A stretch of 43,069 nucleotides of DNA from Undibacterium pigrum (GCF_003201815.1 NZ_QJKB01000023.1:1-43069); one strand, 5' to 3'; positions 1 through 9,061 are shown, counted from the stretch's first letter. Numbers and translations: made by a program. The notes: generated from the letters alone by a model not told the origin.

Positions 1-184
1 CACCTTTAGTGTCATGCCTCAGCGGTGGGTGGTGGAACGCTCTTTTGCTTGGCTGGAGAAATGCCATCGCCTTTGGAAAAACTGTGAGCGGCAATTGAAT
101 ACCAGCTTGCAATTCGTTAATTTGGCCTTCCTCACTTTGCTCTTGCGCCGGGAGTGATCAAAAAAGATCTCGAACAGGTTCTAA
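1..184 (+). mobile_element. 3' end of an IS5-family insertion sequence (left part outside window)
   Basis: The window opens inside an insertion sequence. The visible part is the end of its transposase gene (stop at 155-157) and about 27 bases of right end. The bases at about 161-184 (AAAAAGATCTCGAACAGG and the following TTCTAAG) read like the terminal inverted repeat of an IS5-family element, with the outer tip near 180-184; I infer this from general familiarity with such ends and cannot compare it with the left end. If correct, the element sits about 60 bp upstream of the first ATG of the helicase gene, so the island's left edge was reshaped by transposition. The exact outer base and the target duplication cannot be fixed from this window. 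Confidence 0.7.
2..157 (+). CDS. IS5-family transposase, C-terminal end (cut by window edge)
   Basis: Frame 2 reads the last 51 residues of a DDE transposase and stops at TGA 155-157. The piece VMPQRWVVERSFAWLEK is the conserved R-W-V-V-E-R-x-F-A-W block of IS5-type DDE transposases, which carries the catalytic glutamate. It is followed by a typical hydrophobic tail ending LLLRRE. Such enzymes cut and rejoin the ends of the element during transposition. Only the C-terminus is visible, so intactness of the gene is unknown. Its stop codon overlaps a GTG at 154 that opens the long downstream frame; I treat that GTG as accidental, because the bases after it look like the end of the IS. Confidence 0.85.
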   Translation, partial: TFSVMPQRWVVERSFAWLEKCHRLWKNCERQLNTSLQFVNLAFLTLLLRRE

Positions 185-246
185 GACAACATCATACAGT
201 TTGCACGCCTCTACTCAATTCAAACAAGTGTCACTATGGGCTCGAT

Positions 247-3200
247 ATGACCGACAGCGCTAATCGTCTTATCGGACTTCTCGATTACATCGAACAGGTT
301 GAAAAGCTTAAACGCAAACCAGCCTATATAGTTCCAACTGACTTCTTTGCCGCATATCAAACTGAACTTAAGGGCCTACCTGGGATTGAGTTCAGTATTC
401 AAGTCGAGGGCGACGATATTTGGCTTAGGGTGCCTCGCTTGAAAGAAATTACACCACCCGATGTTGACAATGCACTTAGACCTTGGGTCACTATCTCGAA
501 AAGCCCCGAAAAGTCACCACAGCTGCGGACCGAGCTTATTCTTATCGAAAACAAGAAAGAGGTCGGACTGCAGAATTTGATAGACCACCCGGAAATTCAA
601 CGTGCTTTTGAATGGTACGTCAAAGAGCTATGGGAACCTTGGGCATCAGCAGAAAGGCCGCGCCGCAAGACCATTAGTTTCTATAATAAGTTGTTCGCAG
701 TTCAACAAACGATCGCGAGCGATGGTGCAGAAGCTCCACTGGAACTAGTGTGGGGACTTGGTTACGCGTGTTGGAAGAAAGAAGGTGCAGCCACCGCTAT
801 CCGTCACCCCTTGATTACGCAACCTTGTGAAATTCTTCTTAACGAGCAATCTTTTGAAATAGATGTTCGGCCACGAGATACAGATGCACGCTTGGAGCTT
901 GACTGCTATGCAGATCTTGAGTTGCCAGGGGTTAGGCATTTGGAGGATTACTGGAAAAGTGTTCTTGCGACATCTGCAAATCGCGTCAATCCATTCGAGC
1001 CATCAACCTTCGAAGGGACGTTAAAAGCTGCGGTTGGGCATCTTGATTCCAACGGCGCTTATCTCGGCGGGAAAACAGAACCAGAAATGCCCGCACCGAG
1101 TGATACTTTACGCATTACCGATACGTGGGTGCTTTTCGTACGAAAGCGCTCTGACCATATTTTCGTTCAAGACATTCAACGATTGAAGCAGCGCCTCATC
1201 GCAAATCCGACCGTTCCACAGGTCATCGCTGGATTTGTTCAATCCGGTGACTCAACGGTCAGGGCGAGAACGCCCGTGCAATTTCGAGGCTTATCTTCCA
1301 GCAGATCTGGGCAGGGAGTTCGAGAGCTGTACTTTCCGATGCCTTATAACGATGAGCAAGTTTCTATCGTTGAAAAGCTGGAGACTAACGATGGTGTTGT
1401 GGTTCAGGGCCCCCCAGGCACTGGCAAGACACATACTATTGCAAATGTTATCTGTCATTTTCTCGCCCAAGGCAAGCGAGTATTGGTCGTAGCCAAAAGT
1501 GAAACAGCGCTTGCGGTATTACAAGAAAAATTGCCTGAACAAATTCGTCCACTTAGCGTTTCTCTACTTACCGACGAGCGCGATGGCATGCGCCAGTTTG
1601 AACATTCAATACAAACGATAGCTTCCAGCGTAAATGCGCTCAACCCCACCCAGTCCGCGACTGCTATCGCAGCACTTGAGGAACAACTCAATACCTTGCA
1701 TGCAAAAATTGCGGCTGTGGATCAGACTATCAACAGCTTTGCCGAAAAACATATGCGGCATTATCCGTTTCAAGGACGTGAAACCTCTCCAGAAGAATTG
1801 GCCAAATTCGTTCTTGAAAACACCGATAGATTTGAGTGGTTAGACGACGAACTTGATTCCAAAACTTCTGGGACACTTAACTTTGCCGATGCTGACATCA
1901 ACAGTTTAAGACAAGCACGAGTGCGGGTCGGCGCAGACTTGCCTTACTTGGACTGTGCTCTGCCAGTAGTGGACAGCTTTCCTGTTTGGACAAGTATCCT
2001 TGCGATACATAAAGATCTCATTAGAGCTAAAGAAATCGAACAGAGCGTGTCTAAGGGAGAGTTGCTGAAACTGGTCGATTCGACACATGAAACCTTTGTT
2101 CGTGCACAATCGCTTTCGATTTTCTTGGCAGAAAGAGAAACATTGCTTCAGACAATCAAACAAGCAGGCTTCATCTGGAGCGAAAACCTCAGCATTCGAT
2201 TGGTCACTGCCGAAGCGACTGATCCAGCTCTGTTAGCTCTTGATCTGCTCATTGCAGATATCGAAAAGACCGAAGTGCTACGCCGTGAATTGCTTGCAAG
2301 AGCTGTGGCTATTCCATCAAATGCAGAGATACATGAGGAATTCCTGGAAGCTCTTGCCCGCTTGGTTTCTGGTAAAGGTCCGTTTGTGCTGCCCTTTGGA
2401 AAACAGGAAGCACGCGCCTTTGTAGCAAACGTGGCAATCGCCGGTAGAAGGCCAAGCTCGCCGGAGGAGTGGCAGCACGTAAAAACAAAAGTCCAGTATC
2501 TGCTGAAGGCCCGCGAGCTAGCAGCGCGCTGGAATGCATTGACAGCCGAATTTGAACTTCCAGCGACACATGGCGATACAGAAGAATCTTTTCGATCGTT
2601 GGTCAATTGGCAAAGCAATATCCAAAACATTCGGCGGTTTACTTCAGAATTTGAGACGACAATACGCAGTCACGTTGAAATGGTATTTGGACAAGAAGTG
2701 GTCATCTTCTTCGATGAACAACGGGACGCGTTGCTCAGTGCGATGCGTGCAAGTCTGTCCCAGCACATCAACAAGGAGCGTTTGATTTATGCGGCTCAAC
2801 AGATCTCAGAGCTTATCAAGAAACTTGATGGGAAATCTGGACCAGTGGTGGCACAACTTCGACAATTTTTCATCTCGACAATAGGCAACACAGAAATAGC
2901 TGAATCGACACTTCAGCAGATTTGGCATGCATCAATCATTGAGCTGAAGCGAGTTACCGATCTACAGAGCAGCCTCAAGGAAATTGACCGGGTTACGGTC
3001 CTCATAGAAAAATCTGGAGCCAGTCGCTGGGCAAGGCGTTTGCGCCTTATGCCTGCAAACCCTGCATTCGGGGATACAACTACCCCAACTGACTGGCTTG
3101 AAGCTTGGAACTGGCGAATCGCCCGCGCGTTTCTTGAGCGAATTGACAGCCACCAGAAACTCAAAACTTTGTTCGAAGAGAAACGTACTCTTGAGATTGA

Positions 3201-4743
3201 TTTGTCAAAAAATTACCGGGAGCTTATCGCGCAAAAAACTTGGCTCGGTGTCCATGACAATTCTCCTGATGATATTCGTCAGGCGCTACAAGCTTATTTA
3301 AATGCTATTCAAGCAATGGGTTCAGGCACAGGTATTCGCGCCGTGCGGTTTAGACGGAATGCAAGGGAAGCCATGCAACGGGCATACAAAGCTGTTCCCT
3401 GCTGGGTGCTACCACAATGGCGCGTATCTGAAACGTTACCACCAGAAATCGGTTTATTCGATCTGGTCGTTGTCGATGAAGCTTCTCAATCGGATATCTG
3501 GGCATTACCAGCGCTACTTAGAGGTAAAAAGCTTCTTGTCGTTGGCGATCACAAACAAGTATCGCCGTCTGCAATCGGCACCGCGGAATTGAAAATTCAG
3601 GAACTGATCGACAGATTCCTGCGAGATCAACCGCATGGTGCCGAAATGACGCCAGATAAATCAATATATGACTTGGCAAGAGTGGTTTTTGCAGGTAACT
3701 CCGTTATGCTCAAAGAGCACTTCCGTTGCGTTCCGGCCATTATTGAGTTCTCGAATCGCGAATTTTATCAAGGCGACATCAAACCGCTCAGAATTCCTAA
3801 GGCTTCGGAAAGGCTTGACCCGCCACTGATTGATGTGTTTGTACGTGGAGGCTATCGCAAAGAAGATACCAATCCCCCTGAAGCGAAAGCGATTGTGGAT
3901 GAAATAAAGGCCATCATCGCTGATCCAACTCTGACGGGAAGATCTATCGGTGTCGTCACCCTACTTGGAATGGTACAGGCTGCGCATATCGCCAAATTGA
4001 TCAATGAAGATATTTCACCTACAGACATCGTTGAACGAAGAATCGCTGTTGGTCCACCGCCAGTGTTTCAAGGACGCGAACGCGACATTATGCTTGTTTC
4101 AATGGTACTAGAACCAGGAGACCGTTCTACCGCTAACAAACTGGAAATGGAGCAACGTTTAAATGTTGCATTGTCGCGCGCTCGGGATCGCATGTATTTG
4201 TTTAGATCCGTCCAAGAGTCTGCCTTCAAGCCCGATAGCCTAACAGCCAAGTTAATTAGACATTTCCGACATCCATTTACCCAAGATGCTCGGCGAATTG
4301 ATACATTACGCGAGCGTTGCGAATCCAATTTTGAACGAGATATGTTTGATCTATTGGTCGCACAGAATTATCGTGTCGAACCACAGGTTCGTTGCGGTGG
4401 TTACCGCATCGATTTTGTTATCGAAGGGTCTGAAGGTAGGCGGCTAGCAGTTGAATGTGATGGCGACAGATTCCATGGCCCTGGACAATGGATGGATGAT
4501 ATGAGTCGCCAGCGCATATTGGAGCGCGCTGGATGGACTTTCTGGCGATGTTTCGCATCAAGTTTTGTCATGAATCGGGAGAGAGTCGCTGCAGATTTGT
4601 TCGCTACATTAGACAAAATGGGCATTGAGGCATTAGGTGCAGAGTCCGTGGACAACACGATTTGGACTCTTCATCGAGAGGCAGATCCTTATGACGTAGG
4701 CCCCGAAGAAAAAGTCGAATCAGAACAATCAACTAAAGTGTAA
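247..4743 (+). CDS. SF1 (UvrD/Dna2/UPF1-like) helicase fused to a C-terminal PD-(D/E)XK nuclease
   Basis: A large predicted ATP-dependent helicase-nuclease, probably acting on foreign or damaged nucleic acid. Numbering from the upstream GTG (154; subtract 31 for the ATG at 247): Walker A GPPGTGKT at 419-426; a long helical insertion with little similarity to anything I recognise at about 480-1070; Walker B VVVDEASQ with D1108-E1109; motif III-like GDHKQVSP at 1131-1138; FQGRERD at 1305-1311; motif VI LNVALSRARDR around 1336-1346. The last ~140 residues carry a Vsr/DUF559-like nuclease: E1394, D1420 in YRIDFV, E1434-C-D1436 in AVECDGD, then a conserved R..ILERAGW..WR tail. The N-terminal ~380 residues have no domain I can name. 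I chose ATG 247 because the upstream frame runs through the apparent IS end; the ribosome site there is weak, so loss of the original 5' end to the IS is possible. The next gene starts 4 bases after this stop. The domain order recalls helicase-Vsr antiphage proteins (for example the DUF4011-helicase-Vsr type), but DUF4011 itself was not recognised. Confidence 0.85.
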   Translation: MTDSANRLIGLLDYIEQVEKLKRKPAYIVPTDFFAAYQTELKGLPGIEFSIQVEGDDIWLRVPRLKEITPPDVDNALRPWVTISKSPEKSPQLRTELILIENKKEVGLQNLIDHPEIQRAFEWYVKELWEPWASAERPRRKTISFYNKLFAVQQTIASDGAEAPLELVWGLGYACWKKEGAATAIRHPLITQPCEILLNEQSFEIDVRPRDTDARLELDCYADLELPGVRHLEDYWKSVLATSANRVNPFEPSTFEGTLKAAVGHLDSNGAYLGGKTEPEMPAPSDTLRITDTWVLFVRKRSDHIFVQDIQRLKQRLIANPTVPQVIAGFVQSGDSTVRARTPVQFRGLSSSRSGQGVRELYFPMPYNDEQVSIVEKLETNDGVVVQGPPGTGKTHTIANVICHFLAQGKRVLVVAKSETALAVLQEKLPEQIRPLSVSLLTDERDGMRQFEHSIQTIASSVNALNPTQSATAIAALEEQLNTLHAKIAAVDQTINSFAEKHMRHYPFQGRETSPEELAKFVLENTDRFEWLDDELDSKTSGTLNFADADINSLRQARVRVGADLPYLDCALPVVDSFPVWTSILAIHKDLIRAKEIEQSVSKGELLKLVDSTHETFVRAQSLSIFLAERETLLQTIKQAGFIWSENLSIRLVTAEATDPALLALDLLIADIEKTEVLRRELLARAVAIPSNAEIHEEFLEALARLVSGKGPFVLPFGKQEARAFVANVAIAGRRPSSPEEWQHVKTKVQYLLKARELAARWNALTAEFELPATHGDTEESFRSLVNWQSNIQNIRRFTSEFETTIRSHVEMVFGQEVVIFFDEQRDALLSAMRASLSQHINKERLIYAAQQISELIKKLDGKSGPVVAQLRQFFISTIGNTEIAESTLQQIWHASIIELKRVTDLQSSLKEIDRVTVLIEKSGASRWARRLRLMPANPAFGDTTTPTDWLEAWNWRIARAFLERIDSHQKLKTLFEEKRTLEIDLSKNYRELIAQKTWLGVHDNSPDDIRQALQAYLNAIQAMGSGTGIRAVRFRRNAREAMQRAYKAVPCWVLPQWRVSETLPPEIGLFDLVVVDEASQSDIWALPALLRGKKLLVVGDHKQVSPSAIGTAELKIQELIDRFLRDQPHGAEMTPDKSIYDLARVVFAGNSVMLKEHFRCVPAIIEFSNREFYQGDIKPLRIPKASERLDPPLIDVFVRGGYRKEDTNPPEAKAIVDEIKAIIADPTLTGRSIGVVTLLGMVQAAHIAKLINEDISPTDIVERRIAVGPPPVFQGRERDIMLVSMVLEPGDRSTANKLEMEQRLNVALSRARDRMYLFRSVQESAFKPDSLTAKLIRHFRHPFTQDARRIDTLRERCESNFERDMFDLLVAQNYRVEPQVRCGGYRIDFVIEGSEGRRLAVECDGDRFHGPGQWMDDMSRQRILERAGWTFWRCFASSFVMNRERVAADLFATLDKMGIEALGAESVDNTIWTLHREADPYDVGPEEKVESEQSTKV

Positions 4744-4747
4744 TCGT

Positions 4748-5344
4748 ATGACACGTATTTACATTCAGAAGTCGATTTTTGAGCTTCAAGAAATGTTTGA
4801 AGTTTCCAAATCCGACCATTGTGAGTTGAAAAAAATTGCTGCAGAACTTAAACATCGACAAGTTCGAAAGGCAACAGCACTTGCAAAACAAGTTCAAGAT
4901 GCAATTATTGCGCTTGGAGAAAATACCGATCATATTAATCAAACGGAGACTTCCCCAAATCCACGCCCAATTATTGATTGTAAATGCGGGCAACGCCTTC
5001 GTCTCCAGATAGAAGTCGAGAATCGGCAGTACACATGCATAAAATGTAATGCTATATTTTCGGCTTCATTCAAGAACGGCATTCTAACGTTAATGTTTGA
5101 ACAGGAACAAAAATCGCCACCAGATGATAATGACCTCTTAACCCTGGAAGATGCTTATAAGTTATTTGAGGCAGACAAAGGGACTGAGTGGGAAGCAATA
5201 GAACACAAGCGGCGGCGACTCATTCAGCAATACCATCCAGACAAGGTTGCGGCACTTGGGCCAAAACTCCGTATTGTCGCTGAAGCCGAGGGAAAGCGCA
5301 TCAACGTTGCCTTTGATATGGTTAGAAAATCGAGAGGTTTTTAA
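4748..5344 (+). CDS. Zinc-ribbon and J-domain protein, partner of the helicase-nuclease
   Basis: A 198-residue protein of unknown function starting 4 bases after the helicase stop, which implies co-transcription and translational coupling. Three parts are visible. Residues 10-57 are a charged helix, possibly a coiled coil. Residues 78-100 form a four-cysteine zinc ribbon (C78-K-C80 and C97-x-x-C100). Residues ~132-196 resemble a compact C-terminal J domain with the diagnostic H-P-D tripeptide at 163-165 (RRLIQQYHPDKVAALG) followed by a helix ending NVAFDMVRK. J domains recruit and stimulate Hsp70 ATPase; zinc ribbons often bind nucleic acid or protein. The combination could let the protein load DnaK on the helicase complex, or use the J fold purely as a docking surface; this is inference. 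The gene is clearly richer in A+T than the genes to its right, a sign of transfer. No signal peptide or membrane segment. Confidence 0.8.
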   Translation: MTRIYIQKSIFELQEMFEVSKSDHCELKKIAAELKHRQVRKATALAKQVQDAIIALGENTDHINQTETSPNPRPIIDCKCGQRLRLQIEVENRQYTCIKCNAIFSASFKNGILTLMFEQEQKSPPDDNDLLTLEDAYKLFEADKGTEWEAIEHKRRRLIQQYHPDKVAALGPKLRIVAEAEGKRINVAFDMVRKSRGF

Positions 5345-5572
5345 CACTTTTCAAGTATCAGAAGCAGACGCTATAAAGATGGACGACAAAAAAGCAAATT
5401 CCCAACTGAATAACATTAATCAGAATTTCAATGCTATAAGTTGCCGAACTAAACCTCTGTAATACCTCCCACAGTCTCCTGCCTGAGCAAGGCAGGTACG
5501 GAACACTTGGCCCACAGCTTTGTGAACCATCTGTCCTGAAAGACATGCATTGAACTCAATTTTTTGGCTAAT
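5345..5572. other. Intergenic right edge of the accessory island; small hairpin at 5478-5496
   Basis: About 228 bases between the J-domain gene and the convergent ampC. The first ~115 bases are A+T-rich like the island, then composition shifts to that of the chromosome near 5460. A short hairpin (CCTGCC at 5478-5483, GGCAGG at 5491-5496, 7-base loop) lies at this change. There is no U-run after it, so it is a weak terminator candidate. A 27-codon frame (ATG 5379, stop 5462) is present but has no supporting evidence. No attachment-site repeat can be recognised without the left flank. Confidence 0.5.
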
Positions 5573-6733
5573 TTATGCCCCCAACTGCCCCAATATTTTC
5601 TGCGCAGTTTCTATACGCAACTTGTTGGGATAACTCTTGTTGGCGAGGATGACTATGCCTATTTTCTTGTGTGGTACAAAGGCGATGTAGGCACCGAAGC
5701 CGTTGGTCGCGCCGGTTTTGTGGATGAAGACATTGGCTGTGGATGTCATGGGTGGTGTGATTTTTTGTACGGGTGTGGCTTCGAAGACCATGCGGTCAGA
5801 TGAGCCTTCAAACAGGGTGGCCAGGTCTGCGGGGTATGGGTATAGTTCCCAGATCAGGCTTTGGGTCATGCCACCGGCTTTGAAATAGCCGGTGTGGGTA
5901 TTTTTCAGGGCTTGTGCAAATTCTGGTGCGAGTGGCATGTCGCCGAGGTTGGCCTTGATAAATTGCAGCAGGTCGCTGGCGGTAGTTCTGACGCCGTAGG
6001 CTTCTATGGAAAGCACGTCGTCGCGCAGGCGGACTGGGGTGTCGTCTTTTTTATAGCCTTGAGCATAGTCTGCGCGCTTGTTGTTTGGCACGACGAGGTA
6101 GCTGCTGTTCATACCAAATGCGGGAAAGATTTGTTCCTGCATGATATTTGCTGCAGGCTGTTGCAGGCTTTGGGCGGCGATGACGCCGAGCAGGCCTATG
6201 CTGATATTGCTATAGGTTCTGTATGTGCCCTGTGTATGCGCTGGCTTCCAGTTTTTTAAATAGCTCATCAGTTGTTCGTCGTTCTTGACTGTCTCTGGCA
6301 CCTGCAATGGCAGGCCACCTGTGGTGTGGGTAGCCAGGCTAAGCAGGCTGGTGCTTCCAAAGCTGTGGCCTTTGAGGCTTTGGAGGTGGTCTGCTACTTT
6401 GTCATTGAGTTTGAGCTTGCCTCTTTCTTGCGCCAGTGTTGCCATGGTTGCGGTAAAGGTTTTGCTGATGGAGCCTATTTCAAACAGGGTGGTGTCAGTC
6501 ACCGGCGTGTTGTCTGCTTTGGATGCCAGGCCATAGTTGAAGATGTATTGCTGGCCGTTGACATAGATACCGACGGCCATGCCGGGGATGGCATTGCTAT
6601 CTTTGAGGGGGAGCACGGCTGCATCGACAACGCTTTTGACGTCGTCGACTTGTGCACTCATGGTATTGAAGCTGAGCATGGATGCGCAGAAAAATATGCT
6701 GGTACTGAGAAATTTCATGCTTGAGGATTTCAT
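5573..6733 (-). CDS. ampC: Class C (AmpC-type) beta-lactamase precursor
   Basis: Periplasmic serine hydrolase that opens the beta-lactam ring. The 386-residue product has a signal peptide (about 1-27, ending in M-S-A before QVDD) and all three class C motifs: S88-I-S-K91 in FEIGSISKTF (nucleophile S88), Y174-S-N176, and K339-T-G341 in IHKTGATNGFGAY. The length is normal for class C. A clear ribosome site (AAGGA) lies about 8 bases before the ATG. No ampR gene lies next to it, unlike the classic inducible systems. Instead the same strand carries, upstream, a TonB receptor, then a BlaR1-like sensor and a BlaI-like repressor, so regulation by that pair is plausible but not shown; no TCTAGA operator copy is seen in the 71-base gap before this gene. 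A related esterase or DD-peptidase role cannot be excluded from motifs alone. Confidence 0.92.
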   Translation of the reverse strand: MKSSSMKFLSTSIFFCASMLSFNTMSAQVDDVKSVVDAAVLPLKDSNAIPGMAVGIYVNGQQYIFNYGLASKADNTPVTDTTLFEIGSISKTFTATMATLAQERGKLKLNDKVADHLQSLKGHSFGSTSLLSLATHTTGGLPLQVPETVKNDEQLMSYLKNWKPAHTQGTYRTYSNISIGLLGVIAAQSLQQPAANIMQEQIFPAFGMNSSYLVVPNNKRADYAQGYKKDDTPVRLRDDVLSIEAYGVRTTASDLLQFIKANLGDMPLAPEFAQALKNTHTGYFKAGGMTQSLIWELYPYPADLATLFEGSSDRMVFEATPVQKITPPMTSTANVFIHKTGATNGFGAYIAFVPHKKIGIVILANKSYPNKLRIETAQKILGQLGA

Positions 6734-6804
6734 TTGTTTGTCCTTAAAAATTGCTAAAAATTATAGTCTTGATGAATGCTGTGGGCTTGCATTACAGTTT
6801 CAAT

Positions 6805-9027
6805 TTACAGCTTCAGCTCCCACACCAGACGCCAGGTGCGTGCTGTTTGTTGCAGGCCGGTTTCTGTCCAGCGTGAAGTTTCATTGGTGTAGCTGCCGTA
6901 TTCGACTTTGTCTTGTTGCAGAACATTGGCGATGGAAAATCGTAGCTGACTTTGCTTGCTTTGTTTCCAGGCCAGGTAGATATCCAGATGGCGTCTGGGG
7001 TTGCTGTGCCCGGTCAGGTAAACAGATTCACGCAAGCTGCTGGCAGCCTGGTAGTTGTAGTCTGCGCCTATGCGCCAGGCGGGTTGCACCTGGTAATCTG
7101 CCCCCACGCTTACCAGCAGGCCGGTTTGCTGGGCGAGGCGGTTGTCGGGGCCGGGTATTTTTTCTACGGTGGACCAGTTGCGGTTGAGGTTGCCGTGTAT
7201 TTCTATGGCGGGTATGGATGCAGTTTGCCCCAAGCCAAATTTGCTGCCCAGTTCTTGCAGGTTGGCCTTGGCTTCAATTTCCAGGCCCACTATCCTGGCG
7301 CGGCCATTGTTGAAGAGGCTGGCTACCCAGGTTTTACCGTTCTGATCGAGTTGTTCCAGCATGACGTCATCGATACGTCGCCAGTAGGCATTGGCACTGA
7401 TGACGCTGCCTTCTGTCAGGTAATGCTCATAGGCCAGCTCCAGACCCCAGGCGCGTTCTGGACGCAAGTTGGGGTTGCCCTGAAAATCTGCATTCAGCGG
7501 GGTATTGTTATTATCGATGCGGAAGCGGCGCGGCACGAGGTTGGCGACGGTAGGCAGCTTGAAGCTGCGGTTGAGGGCCATGCGCCATTGTCTTTGTGCA
7601 TCGAGTTTCCAGACGCTTTGCAGTATGGGGCTGAGCATGTTTGATTTATTCTCAAAGTCGAAGGCTCCAGCCTCTCTGCTATTGCTGCTGATGCGCTCCA
7701 TGCGCAAACCCAGGTAGGCCGACCAGGCGCTGTTGATGGTCCATTCATCCTGTATGTAGACTGCCAGTTTTTGCAGGCTGGCCTGATAGGCATGGGGATC
7801 TATGGGCGTGGGGCCGGTGCCGATGATAAATTCTTGTTCATCACGGTTTTCATGTCGCAATGCGCGGCTGGCTTCCCAGCCCAGGCTAAGTACATGTGAT
7901 GCTGAATACGGGGCCAGGTATTTTCCGTTGAAGCGATATTCTCGTTCATCGGCATCGCCAGTGACATAGCGATGTACCGCCAATGCGCCGCTATTGTCCT
8001 TGCCCCAGAACTGGAATTTGGCAGAACGGTCGAACGTGTTCCAGCCGAAATTCATCGTCAGTTTGGCGCTGTCGGCCAGACGGCGTTCCCAACTGATATC
8101 GTTGCGTGAAGTGAGTAAATGGGCAGCCCAGATGCTGTGGTTGTCAGGGAATTCTGTGCTTTGCTCTGGTGGCGAATTGTCTTTCTCATGCTTGGCTTGC
8201 TCTTGCCTGGAGAGGCTGAGATTGCCTTGCCAGTTGATGCTGTCTTGTGCATCGATTTTCCAGCTCAGGCGGGGTGACAGGCTGGCGACATCGCGACGGT
8301 TTTGCTGGCTTTGTTGCAGCAGCCTGTCTGTTTGCATGTGCCATGCCGTATTTGTGTTTGCGCTTGCATTTGCGCGCGTGGAATACTTCTCGGCCTGGAT
8401 GGCATTGACTTCGGTACTATTGCTTTCCAGCGTGCCTGCCAGGACATAGGAAATGTCGGCCTGTGTGCCAGGCAATTTATCGCCGACACTCCAGGACAGA
8501 TTGCCAGAGAGGCGGCCATCTTGCATGCTGGCATTGGATTTGATTTCTGTGGCTTGCTTGCTGCTTTTTTTCTTGAGGATAATGTTGATGGTCCCGGCTA
8601 TGCTTTGGGCGCTGACATCGGCACCGGCAACGCGCATGACTTCTATGCTTTCTATCAGGTCCGGGGCGATGCTGTCTATGCTGAAGCCGACTGGTGTGGC
8701 CTGGCCATTGAGCAGTATCTGGGTATAGCCATTGCCCAGGCCGCGCATGCGTATCTCTGCGCCCCTGCCCTTGCTTTCGGTAACGCTGATGCCGGGCAGG
8801 CGCTTCAGGACTTCGCTGAGGTTGGTATCACCGTATTTATCCAGGTCTTCACGGCCATAGACGACACGCATGCCTACATCTTCCTGCCTGTCGCGGTTAG
8901 GCTGGCTTTTGGCGCTGATTTCGACTTGTTGCGGAGTCTGTTGCGCCAGCGCTGGCTTGCTGGCAAACAGGGCCAGTATGCTCAGGGCGATGGTGGACAG
9001 ACGTGTTGAGGTCTGCTGAAAAAGCAT
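6805..9027 (-). CDS. TonB-dependent outer-membrane receptor
   Basis: A 740-residue outer-membrane gated channel that takes up a scarce ligand using TonB energy. It has a signal peptide (about 1-28, ending P-A-L-A before QQTPQ), a putative TonB-box region (QQVEISAKS), an N-terminal plug with the typical LSEVLKRLPGI and RGLGNGYTQILLNG segments (about 60-115) and a barrel rich in alternating aromatic strands. It ends in a short hydrophobic/aromatic strand (WRLVWELKL) as expected for BAM-dependent insertion. The ligand cannot be read; no iron-siderophore synthesis genes are nearby. It lies between the blaR-like gene (103-base gap, with a strong hairpin) and ampC (71-base gap), all on one strand, so it may belong to the same response unit. 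The link to beta-lactams or cell-wall fragments is inference from position only. Confidence 0.9.
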   Translation of the reverse strand: MLFQQTSTRLSTIALSILALFASKPALAQQTPQQVEISAKSQPNRDRQEDVGMRVVYGREDLDKYGDTNLSEVLKRLPGISVTESKGRGAEIRMRGLGNGYTQILLNGQATPVGFSIDSIAPDLIESIEVMRVAGADVSAQSIAGTINIILKKKSSKQATEIKSNASMQDGRLSGNLSWSVGDKLPGTQADISYVLAGTLESNSTEVNAIQAEKYSTRANASANTNTAWHMQTDRLLQQSQQNRRDVASLSPRLSWKIDAQDSINWQGNLSLSRQEQAKHEKDNSPPEQSTEFPDNHSIWAAHLLTSRNDISWERRLADSAKLTMNFGWNTFDRSAKFQFWGKDNSGALAVHRYVTGDADEREYRFNGKYLAPYSASHVLSLGWEASRALRHENRDEQEFIIGTGPTPIDPHAYQASLQKLAVYIQDEWTINSAWSAYLGLRMERISSNSREAGAFDFENKSNMLSPILQSVWKLDAQRQWRMALNRSFKLPTVANLVPRRFRIDNNNTPLNADFQGNPNLRPERAWGLELAYEHYLTEGSVISANAYWRRIDDVMLEQLDQNGKTWVASLFNNGRARIVGLEIEAKANLQELGSKFGLGQTASIPAIEIHGNLNRNWSTVEKIPGPDNRLAQQTGLLVSVGADYQVQPAWRIGADYNYQAASSLRESVYLTGHSNPRRHLDIYLAWKQSKQSQLRFSIANVLQQDKVEYGSYTNETSRWTETGLQQTARTWRLVWELKL

Positions 9028-9061
9028 GATGTTTTCTTTCTTCTGGTTTTAAAGGCGTGAG

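Noticed and set aside
154..246. GTG start for the helicase at 154
   Set aside because: The first ~10 codons read the apparent IS end, so the ATG at 247 is preferred.
5379..5462. 27-codon frame after the J-domain gene as a third cassette member
   Set aside because: No ribosome site, low complexity and no domain; likely chance.
8302..9009. 235-residue frame opposite the TonB receptor
   Set aside because: Antisense frame without start signal or recognisable domain; the receptor on the other strand is complete.
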